64,000 nucleotides of DNA from Pseudomonadota bacterium (GCA_023388935.1 JAEWFG010000378.1:49441-113440); one strand, 5' to 3'. Positions 35,342 through 45,694 are shown, numbered from the stretch's first letter. The notes: generated by a model not told the origin, from the letters alone. Numbers and translations: made by a program.

Positions 35342-36865
35342 ATGAACGATCCCATCCTCGAGATGCGCGGGGTCTCGAAATCCTTTTTCGGCATCAAGGC
35401 GCTACGCGCGGTGGACCTCACCGTCTATGCCGGCGAGATCCATGCGCTGATGGGTGAGAACGGTGCCGGCAAATCGACGCTGATGAAGATTCTGTCGGGT
35501 GCCTACCGGCCTGACCCCGGCGGCGAGATCCGTATCGAGGGCCAGCCGGTCAGGATCGAAGGCCCTCTCGGCGGCCGTGCAGCCGGCATCTCGATCATCT
35601 ATCAGGAACTTTCACTCGCCCCGAACCTGACCGTGGCAGAGAACATTTATCTCGGCCGCGAGGTCTCCAGTTCCGGCCTGCTGGCGCGCGGGGCCATGCG
35701 CGAAGGCGTCGGTCCTATCCTGCAGCGGCTGGGCGCGGACTTTTCGCCGTCGACGCTGGTGGCGCACCTGTCCATGGGCCAGCGCCAGCTCGTCGAGATC
35801 GCGCGTGCGCTGCACGCGCGGTCGAAAATCCTGATCATGGACGAGCCGACCACGGCACTGTCGGCCGGCGAGAGCGAGCGGCTGTTCGCGCTGATCCGCC
35901 AGCTCCGCGCCGAGGGCCTCGCCATCATCTACATCTCGCACCGCATGGACGAGGTCTACGCCCTCGGCGACCGCGTCACCGTGTTGCGCGACGGCCGCCT
36001 GGTCGGCTCGCTCGACAAGGCGGATATTCGCGCCGACACCATCGTCCGCCTGATGGTCGGGCGCGATGTCTCTTCTTTCTACAAGAAGGAGCATGATCCG
36101 GATAGCGGGCGCGGCCATCCCGTGCTCGCGGCGATCGACATGGCCGACGGGCAACGCGTCAAGGGCTGTTCGCTTACCGTGCATGCTGGCGAAGTGGTCG
36201 GGCTCGCCGGCCTGATCGGCGCCGGCCGCACCGAGCTTGCGCTTCTCATCATCGGCGTTGGGACGAGGACATCCGGCCGCGTCGAGGTCGAGGGCCACGA
36301 AGTCAATATTCGTACGCCCGGCGAGGCGCTTGAGGCCGGCGTCGCCTATCTCACCGAGGATCGGAAAGCGCTTGGCCTGTTCCTGGACATGTCGTGCCTG
36401 GACAATATCAATCTCGCCGTCCTCGGCCATGACGCAAAACTCGGCTGTATCCTCGATCGCGACAAGGCGCGCGACCGCGCCAACAAGGCTTTCGCGTCGC
36501 TCAACATCCGGGCCGCCAATGTCGGCGTCTCCACCGGCGCTCTCTCCGGCGGCAACCAGCAGAAGGTGCTGCTGTCACGGCTGCTTGCAATCGCGCCAAA
36601 AGTGCTGATCCTCGACGAGCCGACCCGCGGCGTCGATGTCGGCGCGAAGTCCGAGATCTATTCGATCATCGACAATCTCGCCAAGTCCGGCACCGCGATC
36701 CTCGTCATCTCGTCCGATCTGCCGGAGATCATCGGCATCTGCGATCGCGTCATCGTCATGCGCGCGGGCCGCATCGCCGGCGAGGTCGCGCGCGGGCCGA
36801 ATTCGCCGCTGACGCAAGAAGAGATCATGGCGCTTGCTACGGGTATGGAGCATCTCGATGCCTGA
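35342..36865 (+). CDS. Sugar ABC transporter ATP-binding protein (second system)
   Basis: 507 residues from ATG 35342, behind GGGAGGCAC. It has two ABC domains: Walker A GENGAGKST (about residue 39), signature LSMGQRQLVEIARAL and Walker B ILIMDEPTTALS in the first; GLIGAGRTELALL, LSGGNQQKVLLSRLL and LILDEPTRGVDVG in the second. The size and asymmetry match RbsA/XylG. Its stop overlaps the permease gene by 8 bases. It lies 148 bases after xylB, probably in the same transcription unit. Confidence 0.94.
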   Translation: MNDPILEMRGVSKSFFGIKALRAVDLTVYAGEIHALMGENGAGKSTLMKILSGAYRPDPGGEIRIEGQPVRIEGPLGGRAAGISIIYQELSLAPNLTVAENIYLGREVSSSGLLARGAMREGVGPILQRLGADFSPSTLVAHLSMGQRQLVEIARALHARSKILIMDEPTTALSAGESERLFALIRQLRAEGLAIIYISHRMDEVYALGDRVTVLRDGRLVGSLDKADIRADTIVRLMVGRDVSSFYKKEHDPDSGRGHPVLAAIDMADGQRVKGCSLTVHAGEVVGLAGLIGAGRTELALLIIGVGTRTSGRVEVEGHEVNIRTPGEALEAGVAYLTEDRKALGLFLDMSCLDNINLAVLGHDAKLGCILDRDKARDRANKAFASLNIRAANVGVSTGALSGGNQQKVLLSRLLAIAPKVLILDEPTRGVDVGAKSEIYSIIDNLAKSGTAILVISSDLPEIIGICDRVIVMRAGRIAGEVARGPNSPLTQEEIMALATGMEHLDA

Positions 36866-37898
36866 CAATGGTGCTTCGCAGGCCAAGGCCACGCCCGCCG
36901 CCGCGAACGGCGCTGCCGCAGCGAGCAGGCAGCAGCGAGTACGGATGCTGATCAGCGCGCTCGGCATGCTGCCGGTGCTGCTGATCCTCTGCATCGGCTT
37001 TCACGTGCTGTCCGAAGGGCGTTTCTTCACGGGACAAAACCTCGGCATCGTGCTGCAGCAGGCGGCCGTCAACACGGTGCTCGCCGCCGGCATGACCTTT
37101 GTCATCCTCACGGGCGGCATCGATCTGTCGGTTGGCTCGATCCTGGCAGCCTCGGCGATGGCGGGGCTGACGCTGTCGAAACTGCCCGAGTTCGGCGTCC
37201 TGTGGCTGCCGGCCTCCGTGCTCACCGGCCTTGGCTTCGGCGTCGTCAATGGCGCGTTGATCGCGCTGTTGCGGCTGCCACCCTTCATCGTGACGCTGGG
37301 CTCGCTCACCGCCGTGCGCGGGCTGGCGCGCCTGCTCGGCGCCGACACCACCGTGTTCAACCCTGCCATTCCCTATGCTTTCATCGGCAACGGCTCGCTG
37401 ACGCTCATTCCCGGAGTAGTGTCGATTCCATGGCTGTCGGTGATCGCCTTGCTCGTCATCCTCGCGTCCTGGCTGGTGCTGCGCCGGACAGTGCTCGGTG
37501 TGCATATCTACGCGGTTGGCGGCAATGAGGGCGCGGCGCGGCTGGCCGGCATCAAGGTCTGGGCTGTGCTGATCTTCGTCTACGGTGTGTCCGGATTGCT
37601 GGCCGGGCTAGGGGGCGCCATGCAGGCGGCACGGCTCTATGCGGCCAACGGATTGCAGCTCGGCCAGTCCTACGAGCTCGACGCCATCACCGCCGTGATC
37701 CTCGGCGGCACCTCCTTCGTCGGCGGCATCGGCTCGATCTGGGGAACGCTCGTCGGTGCGCTGATCATCGCCGTGTTGTCGAATGGCCTCATTCTCGTCG
37801 GAGTCTCCGACATCTGGCAATACGTCATCAAGGGCCTGGTGATCATCGGCGCCGTCGCGCTCGACCGTTACCGGCTGCAAGGCTCCGCCAGAACCTGA
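36858..37898 (+). CDS. Sugar ABC transporter permease (second system)
   Basis: 346 residues from ATG 36858, with GGAG 7 bases upstream, overlapping the ATPase stop. An Ala/Gln-rich cytoplasmic N-terminus of about 28 residues leads into about nine helices. The RbsC hallmark GGIDLSVGSILAASAM is at about residue 90, and AVILGGTSFVGGIGSIWGTLVGA lies near the C-terminus. Only one permease gene is present, so it should form a homodimer, unlike the 21-24 kb system. Confidence 0.94.
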   Translation: MPDNGASQAKATPAAANGAAAASRQQRVRMLISALGMLPVLLILCIGFHVLSEGRFFTGQNLGIVLQQAAVNTVLAAGMTFVILTGGIDLSVGSILAASAMAGLTLSKLPEFGVLWLPASVLTGLGFGVVNGALIALLRLPPFIVTLGSLTAVRGLARLLGADTTVFNPAIPYAFIGNGSLTLIPGVVSIPWLSVIALLVILASWLVLRRTVLGVHIYAVGGNEGAARLAGIKVWAVLIFVYGVSGLLAGLGGAMQAARLYAANGLQLGQSYELDAITAVILGGTSFVGGIGSIWGTLVGALIIAVLSNGLILVGVSDIWQYVIKGLVIIGAVALDRYRLQGSART

Positions 37899-37989
37899 AA
37901 GGCTCGGCGCGCACCTGGCGCGCGATGGATTCGGTTGCGGCAACTGGTCTGCCGTGCCCGGGGATGAAGACAGACCAGGGAGGAAGCCA

Positions 37990-38937
37990 ATGTTGAAGAC
38001 GATCACGCTTGCCGGCGCCGCGATGGCGCTCGCCCTGAGCACCACGCCGTCCCTCGCCAAAGAGCTCAAATCGATCGGCGTCTCGCTGGGATCGATGGGC
38101 AATCCGTTCTTCGTCGCGCTGTCGAAGGGCGCCGAGTTCGAGGCCAAGAAGACCAATCCCAATGTGAAGATCACAGCCGTCGGCTTCGAATACGACCTCG
38201 GCAAGCAGGTGACCCAGATCGACAACTTCATTGCCGCCGGCGTCGACCTGATCCTGCTCAACCCCGGCGATCCCAAGGCGATCGGGCCGGCGATCAAGAA
38301 GGCGCAGGCCGCCGGCATCATCGTCGTGGCCGTCGACACCGCGGCCGAAGGCGCCGACGCGACGGTCACCACCAACAACGTCCAGGCCGGTGAGATCTCG
38401 TGCCAGTACATCGTCGATAAGCTCGGCGGCAAAGGCGAGGTGATCATCGAAAACGGGCCGCAGGTCTCCGCCGTGATCGATCGCGTCAATGGCTGCAAGA
38501 CCGTGTTCGGCAAGAATGCCGGCATCAAGGTGTTGTCCAGCGACCAGGACGGCAAGGGTTCGCGCGAGGGCGGCCTTACGGTCACGCAGGGCTATCTGAC
38601 CCGCTTCCCGAAGATCGACGCGATCTTTGCCATCAACGATCCGCAGGCGATTGGCACCGATCTTGCCGCGCGCCAGCAGAACCGCAGCGGCATCATCATC
38701 ACCGCGGTAGACGGCGCGCCCGATATCGAGGCCGCGCTGAAGGACCCGGCGTCGCAGCAGATCCAGGCGTCCGCATCGCAGGATCCGTTCTTCATGGCGC
38801 GCCGTGCGGTGCAGGTCGGCGTCGGCATTTTGAACGGGCAGAAGCCGGCCTCGACCGTCGAGCTTTTGCCGTCAAAGCTCGTAACGCGCGACAATGTCGG
38901 CGAGTACAAGGGCTGGACCTCGGACCGCTCGCAATAG
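37990..38937 (+). CDS. Ribose-type sugar substrate-binding protein (second system)
   Basis: 315 residues from ATG 37990, behind AGGGAGGAA. The signal peptide ends at about residue 23 (SLAK). The fold is RbsB-like: KSIGVSLGSMGNPFFVALSKGAEFEAKK, then QIDNFIAAGVDLILLNPGDP, FAINDPQAIGTDLAARQQ and VDGAPDIEAALKDP. It completes xylB-ATPase-permease-SBP. Binding-protein genes are more often first, so this terminal position is mildly unusual. The ligand is likely a pentose or polyol by context. Confidence 0.93.
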   Translation: MLKTITLAGAAMALALSTTPSLAKELKSIGVSLGSMGNPFFVALSKGAEFEAKKTNPNVKITAVGFEYDLGKQVTQIDNFIAAGVDLILLNPGDPKAIGPAIKKAQAAGIIVVAVDTAAEGADATVTTNNVQAGEISCQYIVDKLGGKGEVIIENGPQVSAVIDRVNGCKTVFGKNAGIKVLSSDQDGKGSREGGLTVTQGYLTRFPKIDAIFAINDPQAIGTDLAARQQNRSGIIITAVDGAPDIEAALKDPASQQIQASASQDPFFMARRAVQVGVGILNGQKPASTVELLPSKLVTRDNVGEYKGWTSDRSQ

Positions 38938-39080
38938 CGCCTGATCCGGACAAGTGCGTCACCATGCGCGTTCCGGCGCCGCCTCTTGCAGGTGGCGTCG
39001 GACCCGGTCTTGGGGCATGTCAAGCCTTGATCTTCTGCGCGATGCTGGCAGAACGTCTTTCGGGGCAAAGGCCGGAGTTC

Positions 39081-39347
39081 ATGGTGTTAGGCGTCGTCGT
39101 ACTGGTTTTGCTGCTTGGGATCGCGTTTGCCGCCGGCTATTTCACCCGCGATTACGTCTCCCGCAAAAGGCGGGCTGAGGCGCGCCGCTGGCGCGAATAT
39201 ATTGAGCCGGATTGGCTTAGGGCCAACGCACCTGCCAACACCAACGAGGCCGCGAACGCCAGCGCGGCCGCGCCCCCGGCCACCGGCGAGCTCGGCCAGA
39301 TGCTGGACCGCTGGGAGAGCAGGGCGCGTTCCCGCCGCGCCGGATAA
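39081..39347 (+). CDS. Small membrane-anchored hypothetical protein
   Basis: 88 residues from ATG 39081, with AAGG and GGAG upstream; ATG 39042 is an alternative without a ribosome site. One N-terminal helix (MVLGVVVLVLLLGIAFAAGYF) is followed by a strongly basic stretch (SRKRRAEARRWREY). An Asn/Ala/Pro-rich region leads to a short C-terminal amphipathic segment (GELGQMLDRWESRARSRR). The topology suggests a single-pass inner-membrane protein with a cytosolic tail. No family is recognised. Confidence 0.6.
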   Translation: MVLGVVVLVLLLGIAFAAGYFTRDYVSRKRRAEARRWREYIEPDWLRANAPANTNEAANASAAAPPATGELGQMLDRWESRARSRRAG

Positions 39348-39493
39348 CGGCCTGCGATCAGGTCAGTCTTACTGACCATCTTTTGGCGTTGCAGTTGCTC
39401 CTAGTTCTCGTCTAGAAACGGCCTATCGAGCCACCCGGCAACCAACCGTCAATGGTTTTGACCGAGGATTTGTGGGCTCAAAAGGGTCTGGCA

Positions 39494-39613
39494 ATGCTGA
39501 TTCGCGGCCAAATCGATGGGATTTCGGGGGAGGTGGCTCTGGCCGCCGCCACGATCCCGGCTGCGCTGCTGCCCACCCTCCTTATTGGCGGGCTCCTTCT
39601 TAGCTGCCCCTGA
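39494..39613 (+). promoter_or_regulatory. leuA leader peptide (candidate Leu attenuator)
   Basis: A 39-codon frame with AAAAGGG about 8 bases upstream of ATG 39494, ending at TGA 39611-39613, 110 bases before leuA. Nine codons are Leu (2, 16, 25, 26, 29, 30, 34, 35, 36) and five are Ile; the last 15 codons contain ALLPTLLIGGLLLSCP. The stop codon lies inside the left arm of the hairpin at 39607-39650. This is the classic layout of ribosome-mediated attenuation, where stalling at Leu codons would change downstream folding. It is an inference from layout; the hairpin lacks a strong U-tract. Confidence 0.6.
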
Positions 39614-39650
39614 GGGCCGGCTGGGCGCTGCGCGCCTGGGCACTCAGGGG
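39607..39650 (+). terminator. Candidate attenuator hairpin upstream of leuA
   Basis: CCCCTGAG (39607-39614) pairs perfectly with CTCAGGGG (39643-39650), and the enclosed GC-rich segment can extend the stem. It overlaps the end of the Leu-rich leader frame and is followed by TTGT only, a weak T-tract. It could act as attenuator terminator or in translational control. Confidence 0.5.
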
Positions 39651-39722
39651 TTGTACGAGATCAGCGGACACCTCAAGCGCCCAGAAGACTGAACGGCGCA
39701 AAAGCTCAAAAGGAAATTTGCA

Positions 39723-41285
<1,563 letters not shown>

Positions 41286-41311
41286 CCTTCACTCGCCCGG
41301 CAGATCGGCGG

Positions 41312-41341
41312 AAACGCGGCGTCCTCGGCGCCGCGTTTTTT
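41312..41341 (+). terminator. Rho-independent terminator of leuA
   Basis: AAACGCGGCG (41312-41321) and CGCCGCGTTT (41329-41338) form a 10-bp stem with a 7-base loop, followed by a T-run to 41341. It lies 27 bases after the leuA stop. Confidence 0.93.
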
Positions 41342-41457
41342 CGTTCATCCTCTCGTGCGAGCCGCTTAGCTCCCGTTTCGGATACTGCATTTTTGCAAGC
41401 GGCCCCCTGCTAACGGGCAATAGCACCTCCGCCGGCTTCCCTATAAAGCTGCCCCAA

Positions 41458-41535
41458 GCCTTGAATCTAAGGCTTGAATTTGACGCTTGAATTTAAGGCT
41501 TGAACTTATGGCTTGAGTTTAAGTCTTGATCTTGG
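41458..41535. repeat. Six-copy 13-bp tandem repeat upstream of TRAP binding-protein gene
   Basis: Six head-to-tail 13-base units with consensus GGCTTGAATTTAA begin at 41458, 41471, 41484, 41497, 41510 and 41523. Copies 1-5 differ from the consensus at up to about three positions and copy 6 is worn. The array is AT-richer than its surroundings and ends 41 bases before the gene start at 41577, so it lies in the promoter or leader. A TATAAA at about 41442 sits just upstream. Confidence 0.85.
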
Positions 41536-41576
41536 GGCCGGCGGTCCGCGCCCCATAAGAAAATGCGGGAGGAAGC

Positions 41577-42590
41577 ATGCGGAAACTGATTTGGGCTGCG
41601 GCATCGATTGCGGTCTTGACCGGGGCGTTGGCGTTAACCGGGCCGGCATCGGCCCAATCGCCGATCATCATCAAGTTCAGCCACGTCGTGGCCACCGACA
41701 CGCCGAAGGGCAAGGCGGCCGAGAAATTCAAGGAGCTCGCCGAGAAGTACACGGCCGGCAAGGTCAAGGTCGAGGTCTATCCGAACTCGACACTCTACAA
41801 GGACAAGGAAGAGCTCGAGGCGCTCCAGCTCGGCAGCGTGCAGATGCTGGCGCCGTCCAACTCGAAATTCGGCCCGCTCGGTATCCGCGAATTCGAGGTG
41901 TTCGACCTGCCCTACATCCTTCCCGACCTCAAGACGCTGCGGAAGGTCACGGAAGGTCCGCTCGGTCTCCGGCTGCTCAAGCTGCTCGACACCAAGGGCA
42001 TCACAGGTCTTGCCTATTGGGACAACGGCTTCAAGCAGATGAGCGCCAACAGGAAGCTGGTGACGCCGGCCGACTATCAGGGCGTGAAGTTCCGCATCCA
42101 ATCCTCGCGCGTGCTCCAGGCCCAGTTCAAGGCGCTCGGCTCGCTGCCGCAGGTGATGGCGTTCTCGGAAGTCTACCAGGCGCTGCAGACCGGCGTCGTC
42201 GACGGGCAGGAGAACACCTGGTCGAACATCTACACCCAGAAGATGCACGAGGTGCAGAAGTACATCACCGAGACCAATCACGGCTACATCGGCTACGTCG
42301 TGATCGTGAACAAGAAGTTCTGGGACGATCTTCCGGCCGACATTCGCGACCAGCTTGCGAAGGCGATGAAGGAAGCGACCGACTTCAACAACACGCAGTC
42401 GCAGAAGGAAAACGACGACGCGCTTGCCGAGATCAAGAAGAGCGGCAAGAGCGAGATCATCAAGCTCACGCCGGAGCAGGACGAGGCGATGCGCAAGGCG
42501 ATGGAGCCGGTCTACAAGGACGCCGCAGGCCGCGTCGGCCAGCCGCTGATCGACGAGTTCCTGAAGGAAGCGAAGAGCACGACGAACTAG
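41577..42590 (+). CDS. TRAP transporter solute-binding protein (DctP family), orphan
   Basis: 337 residues from ATG 41577, behind GGGAGGAAGC. The signal peptide ends at about residue 27 (ASAQ). DctP landmarks are IIIKFSHVVATDTPKGKAAEKF, the KVKVEVYPNSTLYKDKEELEALQLG block, the conserved ligand Arg region in GVKFRIQSSRVLQAQF, and VVDGQENTWSNI. DctP binds C4-dicarboxylates or other organic acids for a DctQM permease. No dctQ or dctM gene is nearby and a terminator follows, so it must work with a permease encoded elsewhere. The upstream 13-bp repeats may control it. Confidence 0.92.
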   Translation: MRKLIWAAASIAVLTGALALTGPASAQSPIIIKFSHVVATDTPKGKAAEKFKELAEKYTAGKVKVEVYPNSTLYKDKEELEALQLGSVQMLAPSNSKFGPLGIREFEVFDLPYILPDLKTLRKVTEGPLGLRLLKLLDTKGITGLAYWDNGFKQMSANRKLVTPADYQGVKFRIQSSRVLQAQFKALGSLPQVMAFSEVYQALQTGVVDGQENTWSNIYTQKMHEVQKYITETNHGYIGYVVIVNKKFWDDLPADIRDQLAKAMKEATDFNNTQSQKENDDALAEIKKSGKSEIIKLTPEQDEAMRKAMEPVYKDAAGRVGQPLIDEFLKEAKSTTN

Positions 42591-42609
42591 TGTAAACAAT
42601 TCATGAATG

Positions 42610-42640
42610 AAGGGCTTCCGTGCCGGGCGCGGAAGCCCTT
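42610..42640 (+). terminator. Terminator of the TRAP binding-protein gene
   Basis: AAGGGCTTCCG (42610-42620) and CGGAAGCCCTT (42630-42640) make a perfect 11-bp stem with a 9-base loop, 19 bases after the stop codon, followed by TGTTG. Confidence 0.85.
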
Positions 42641-42783
42641 TGTTGCGAATGATTTCCGACTGCGACGAAGCGGAAATGAAGGCGGTTGCATCTTCGTGAG
42701 AACGTCTTCCCTGTCCAAGTTGTAATTTGCGCCTGAGCTGTTCGGCGCTCATCCTCACGGGCATCCTTCAAGAGGAGGTTCGT

Positions 42784-43380
42784 ATGAGGAAGTTCACCAT
42801 CGCCGCCATCGCCGTGCTCAGCATCGCCGGCTCGGGCGCGGTCTATGCCCAATATCATCGCCCGTGGATGGAGCACTTCCGCCACATCCGCATGAACCCG
42901 GAAGACCGCGCCGCCTTCGTCGATGCGCGGATCGCCGCCGTCCATGCCGGGCTGAAGCTCAACGCCGATCAGGAGAAGCTGTGGCCGCCGGTCGAGGCGG
43001 CCGTGCGCGACTTTGCCAAGCTGCGTAGCGACCGCGCCAATGCGCGGATGAATGCCGGCCCCGGCGACGCCGACAAGCCCGAGGATCCGGTCGCCCGCCT
43101 GCGCCAGCGCGCCGAGGACATGGGCGCGACCTCCGCGGCTCTGAAGAAGATCGCCGATGCCGCCGACCCCCTCTACAAGACGCTCGACGAAGGCCAGAAG
43201 CGGCGCCTCGCCCTGCTGACCCGCCATCGCGGCCCGTTCGGCGGCGGCGAGGACGGCCCGCCCCGCCGCTTCATGGAACGCGGCATGGACCGCATGATGG
43301 AGCGCGGCATGGACCGCTTCCACGGTGACCGTTTCGACCGCGACAGCGGCCCGGACCAGGACCGCGAGGGCCGGCTCTGA
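42784..43380 (+). CDS. Periplasmic Spy/CpxP-like protein (LTXXQ family)
   Basis: 198 residues from ATG 42784, behind GAGGAGG. The signal peptide ends at about residue 22 (VYAQ). Two LTXXQ-type motifs are present, as LNADQEKLWPPVEAAVRD (about 58-75) and LDEGQKRRLALL (about 131-142), in an alpha-helical cradle like Spy or CpxP, periplasmic chaperone and stress-sensing proteins. The C-terminal 50 residues are Arg/Met/Asp/Gly-rich with a repeated MERGMDR unit, which may bind metal. Rhizobia have several such proteins and the exact role is unknown. It is followed by its own terminator. Confidence 0.82.
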   Translation: MRKFTIAAIAVLSIAGSGAVYAQYHRPWMEHFRHIRMNPEDRAAFVDARIAAVHAGLKLNADQEKLWPPVEAAVRDFAKLRSDRANARMNAGPGDADKPEDPVARLRQRAEDMGATSAALKKIADAADPLYKTLDEGQKRRLALLTRHRGPFGGGEDGPPRRFMERGMDRMMERGMDRFHGDRFDRDSGPDQDREGRL

Positions 43381-43414
43381 GCCGTCAGGGATTTTACGGG
43401 GATTGACCTTGGAG

Positions 43415-43440
43415 AAGCCGCTGGAATCCAGCGGCTTTTC
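43415..43440 (+). terminator. Terminator of the Spy-like gene
   Basis: AAGCCGCTGG (43415-43424) and CCAGCGGCTT (43428-43437) form a 10-bp stem with a 3-base loop, followed by TTC and a further T-run to about 43447. Confidence 0.88.
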
Positions 43441-43548
43441 GCTTTTTGCTCCCGATGGACGAACCCTTGGAAAACCTGCATCGCATCGCTTGCCAGAGCC
43501 GGATCGCTTTGCTAAACGACCGACCTCGCAAGGCATTGACCGCCTTTC

Positions 43549-43624
<76 letters not shown>

Positions 43625-43795
43625 AGGTTCAGGCATTTTTAATGGATTAGATGGGCCGGGATCATGGATCCTTTGCCCGCAGTGGCATGGGTCACAGCTG
43701 GGTCACAGACCGAGCGAGATCGTCCGTCACCCAGAACAGTCGGCGCTACCGTTCCAATGGATTCCTTGACGCCAAATCGGCTCTTCATGTGTGCC

Positions 43796-43810
43796 GTTCG
43801 AGCCCCGGTG
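43796..43810 (+). repeat. Partial duplicate of the tRNA-Lys T-arm (possible attachment-site remnant)
   Basis: GTTCGAGCCCCGGTG at 43796-43810 matches 14 of 15 bases of the tRNA 3' region GTTCGAGCCCTGGTG at 43601-43615, in the same orientation 195 bases downstream. Integration into a tRNA gene leaves such direct repeats. No integrase gene is seen here, so this may be a decayed site or chance similarity to the conserved T-loop. Confidence 0.35.
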
Positions 43811-43826
43811 GTCGAATCGTCGCGCC

Positions 43827-44762
43827 TCATCGGGTTGATCGCAGGAGGTAACGGAGACGCATCGACTCGCGGGCGATATGGTCGGCTTCGGCTGAGGATA
43901 CGTTGTTCAGGACCCGTTCTCGGAGCCGATCAATCAGCGATCGGCTGTTGATCCGCCCGCGCTGATAGTCCTGGTAGTGTTGGAAGCACCGCGCATAGAT
44001 TACCTGTATCGACTGTTCGGTCCGGTTGCGGAACAGCGATCCCAATCCCGTGTCCGCGGATCGGGTCAGCGATTCCGGGCGAATACTCCGATGGTATAGC
44101 GCGAGGGGCGTGTGCGACACGCGTCCGGTCATCAAGATCAGGTTCGTGAGGAGCGCATCATAACTGACGCGGAACCCGCCATAATAGCCACCCAGGCGTC
44201 GCAAGGCCTCGGCGCGATAGAGCCCATGATGGGGCGCTCGGTAGACAAATTCGGGCGTAATGCGCGTTCTCAGAACGAGACGGTGTGGCGAAGCCTGATC
44301 CGTGACCACCGAGCCCCATGTGACATGCGTGGCCGCTCGTGGTCCACGTGACGCCGGCACATGCAATTGACCGGATACGGCGAAGTCGGACCTGTCGGCT
44401 TCAATCATCCTGAGCAGGCGCGACGCTCGATCCGGCATGCTCCAGTCATCGGCATCCTGAATAAGAAAGTACGGCGAGTCTGTTGCGTTCAAGACGATGG
44501 CTGTCGCCATATAGGGGCCGCCGTTCGTCGCAAGATCGAAACGGACCAGCCGCGGGTCGCCGATGTCGCGAAGCCAATTCCAGGGAGGCGTCGGGTCGCC
44601 GTCGTTGACCACGATGACTGTGAGGTCGCGAAACGTTTGCTGCAACAGGCCTTCGACCGCTCTCCGGACGATCGCTCCGCACCCGTGGTAGGGAACGCAG
44701 GCCGTGATCGGGCGGCTCCGTTTGCCCGGCTGTTTTGCCCGTTCGTTCTGCCAGGAATTCAC
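43827..44762 (-). CDS. Family 2 glycosyltransferase, GT operon gene 3
   Basis: 311 residues. The start is GTG 44762, overlapping the previous gene's TGA by 4 bases, so translation is coupled. The GT-A fold shows ITACVPYHGCGAIVRRAVEGLLQQT, the VIVVNDGDPTPPW segment and the metal-binding QDADDW (DxD type), then a YRAPHHGLYR acceptor-side motif and GGYYGGFRVSYDALLTNLILMTGRVSH. These enzymes transfer a sugar from a nucleotide donor. It is clearly paralogous to the next gene upstream (44759-45685). Donor and acceptor are unknown; a surface polysaccharide or glycoprotein is likely. Confidence 0.9.
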   Translation of the reverse strand: MNSWQNERAKQPGKRSRPITACVPYHGCGAIVRRAVEGLLQQTFRDLTVIVVNDGDPTPPWNWLRDIGDPRLVRFDLATNGGPYMATAIVLNATDSPYFLIQDADDWSMPDRASRLLRMIEADRSDFAVSGQLHVPASRGPRAATHVTWGSVVTDQASPHRLVLRTRITPEFVYRAPHHGLYRAEALRRLGGYYGGFRVSYDALLTNLILMTGRVSHTPLALYHRSIRPESLTRSADTGLGSLFRNRTEQSIQVIYARCFQHYQDYQRGRINSRSLIDRLRERVLNNVSSAEADHIARESMRLRYLLRSTR

Positions 44763-45685
44763 AGGACAGTCTCGGCCCGTCGTGTCGGATCGCGAAGACG
44801 CTTTTGAAGTCGGAGCGTCTCCGCTGCCATGATCCGGCGTTCGGCATTGGTGACATGGCGGGTCGCGGTCCGCGCGATAAGTGCACAGAAGGACCGGCTG
44901 TCGATCTCGCCGTTACTGAACCGGCGATAGTAATCGAAACATAGCCGATAAATTCCTGAGAGTCTGGCTTGAACCTCTTTGGCGTACTGTGATCTGACAC
45001 CGGTCGTATCCGCATGTGTCAGCGAGTTTTGTCTCATCTGCCGATAATATAACGGATGAGCCTCATGAGAAACGCGTCCGGTCATCATGATCAGATTGGT
45101 GAGGAGGGTGTCGTAGGATATTCGGAAGCCTCCGTAGTAGCCGCCGATGCGGCGCAATGAATCCGTGCGGAAGAGGCCGTGGTGCGGCGCCCGGTAGCGG
45201 TAGACGCAATTCAGACCCGGGCGATATGTGAATTGCGTTTCGGAGGTCTGCTTCGGCCGAGAAGCGAGCCATCGCACCCCCAGGATGCGGTTGCCCGCCT
45301 TCGTCAAGACGTACTGAGGCTGCGCGGAAAAGGCGAAATCCGAGCGGTCGCGCTCGATGCGGGTCAGGAGGACGTTCGCGCGTGTCGGCGCGCTCCAATC
45401 GTCCGCATCCTGGATGAGGAGATAAGGCGCCGTCGTGGCCCCGGCCACCACGGCCGTCGCGAAGTAGGGGCCGCGGTTGATCGGCAGATCGAAGCGGACG
45501 AGTCGGGGATCCCTGATATCGGCCAGCATGGGCCAGGGCGGGTCCGGATCTCCGTCATTGATGACAATGACCGTGATATTTCGATGCGTTTGGGCCAACA
45601 TGCAGTCCACCGCTCTTCGGACATGCGTCCGACAGCGGTAGTAGGGAATGCAAACGGTAATGGGTGTCTCGGACAAATGCCGCAT
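44759..45685 (-). CDS. Family 2 glycosyltransferase, GT operon gene 2
   Basis: 308 residues from ATG 45685. It shares with gene 3 the blocks VNDGDP/INDGDPDPPW, RLVRFDL, GPYFATAV, LIQDADDWSAP, YRAPHHGLFR and GGYYGGFRISYDTLLTNLIMMTGRVSH, so a tandem duplication is evident. The middle region differs (TKAGNRILGVRWLASRPKQ), which may change the acceptor. There are 9 bases between it and gene 1 and an overlap with gene 3. No membrane helix is evident, so it is cytoplasmic or peripheral. Confidence 0.9.
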   Translation of the reverse strand: MRHLSETPITVCIPYYRCRTHVRRAVDCMLAQTHRNITVIVINDGDPDPPWPMLADIRDPRLVRFDLPINRGPYFATAVVAGATTAPYLLIQDADDWSAPTRANVLLTRIERDRSDFAFSAQPQYVLTKAGNRILGVRWLASRPKQTSETQFTYRPGLNCVYRYRAPHHGLFRTDSLRRIGGYYGGFRISYDTLLTNLIMMTGRVSHEAHPLYYRQMRQNSLTHADTTGVRSQYAKEVQARLSGIYRLCFDYYRRFSNGEIDSRSFCALIARTATRHVTNAERRIMAAETLRLQKRLRDPTRRAETVL

Positions 45686-45694
45686 CGGCGTCGT

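Noticed and set aside
41458..41535. Short regular repeats considered as CRISPR
   Set aside because: Units are 13 bases, directly adjacent with no spacers, and there are no cas genes; treated as a tandem repeat.
43688..43710. Doubled TGGGTCACAG near tRNA-Lys considered as an integrase binding site
   Set aside because: Only two copies, no integrase gene, and no matching site found elsewhere in the window.
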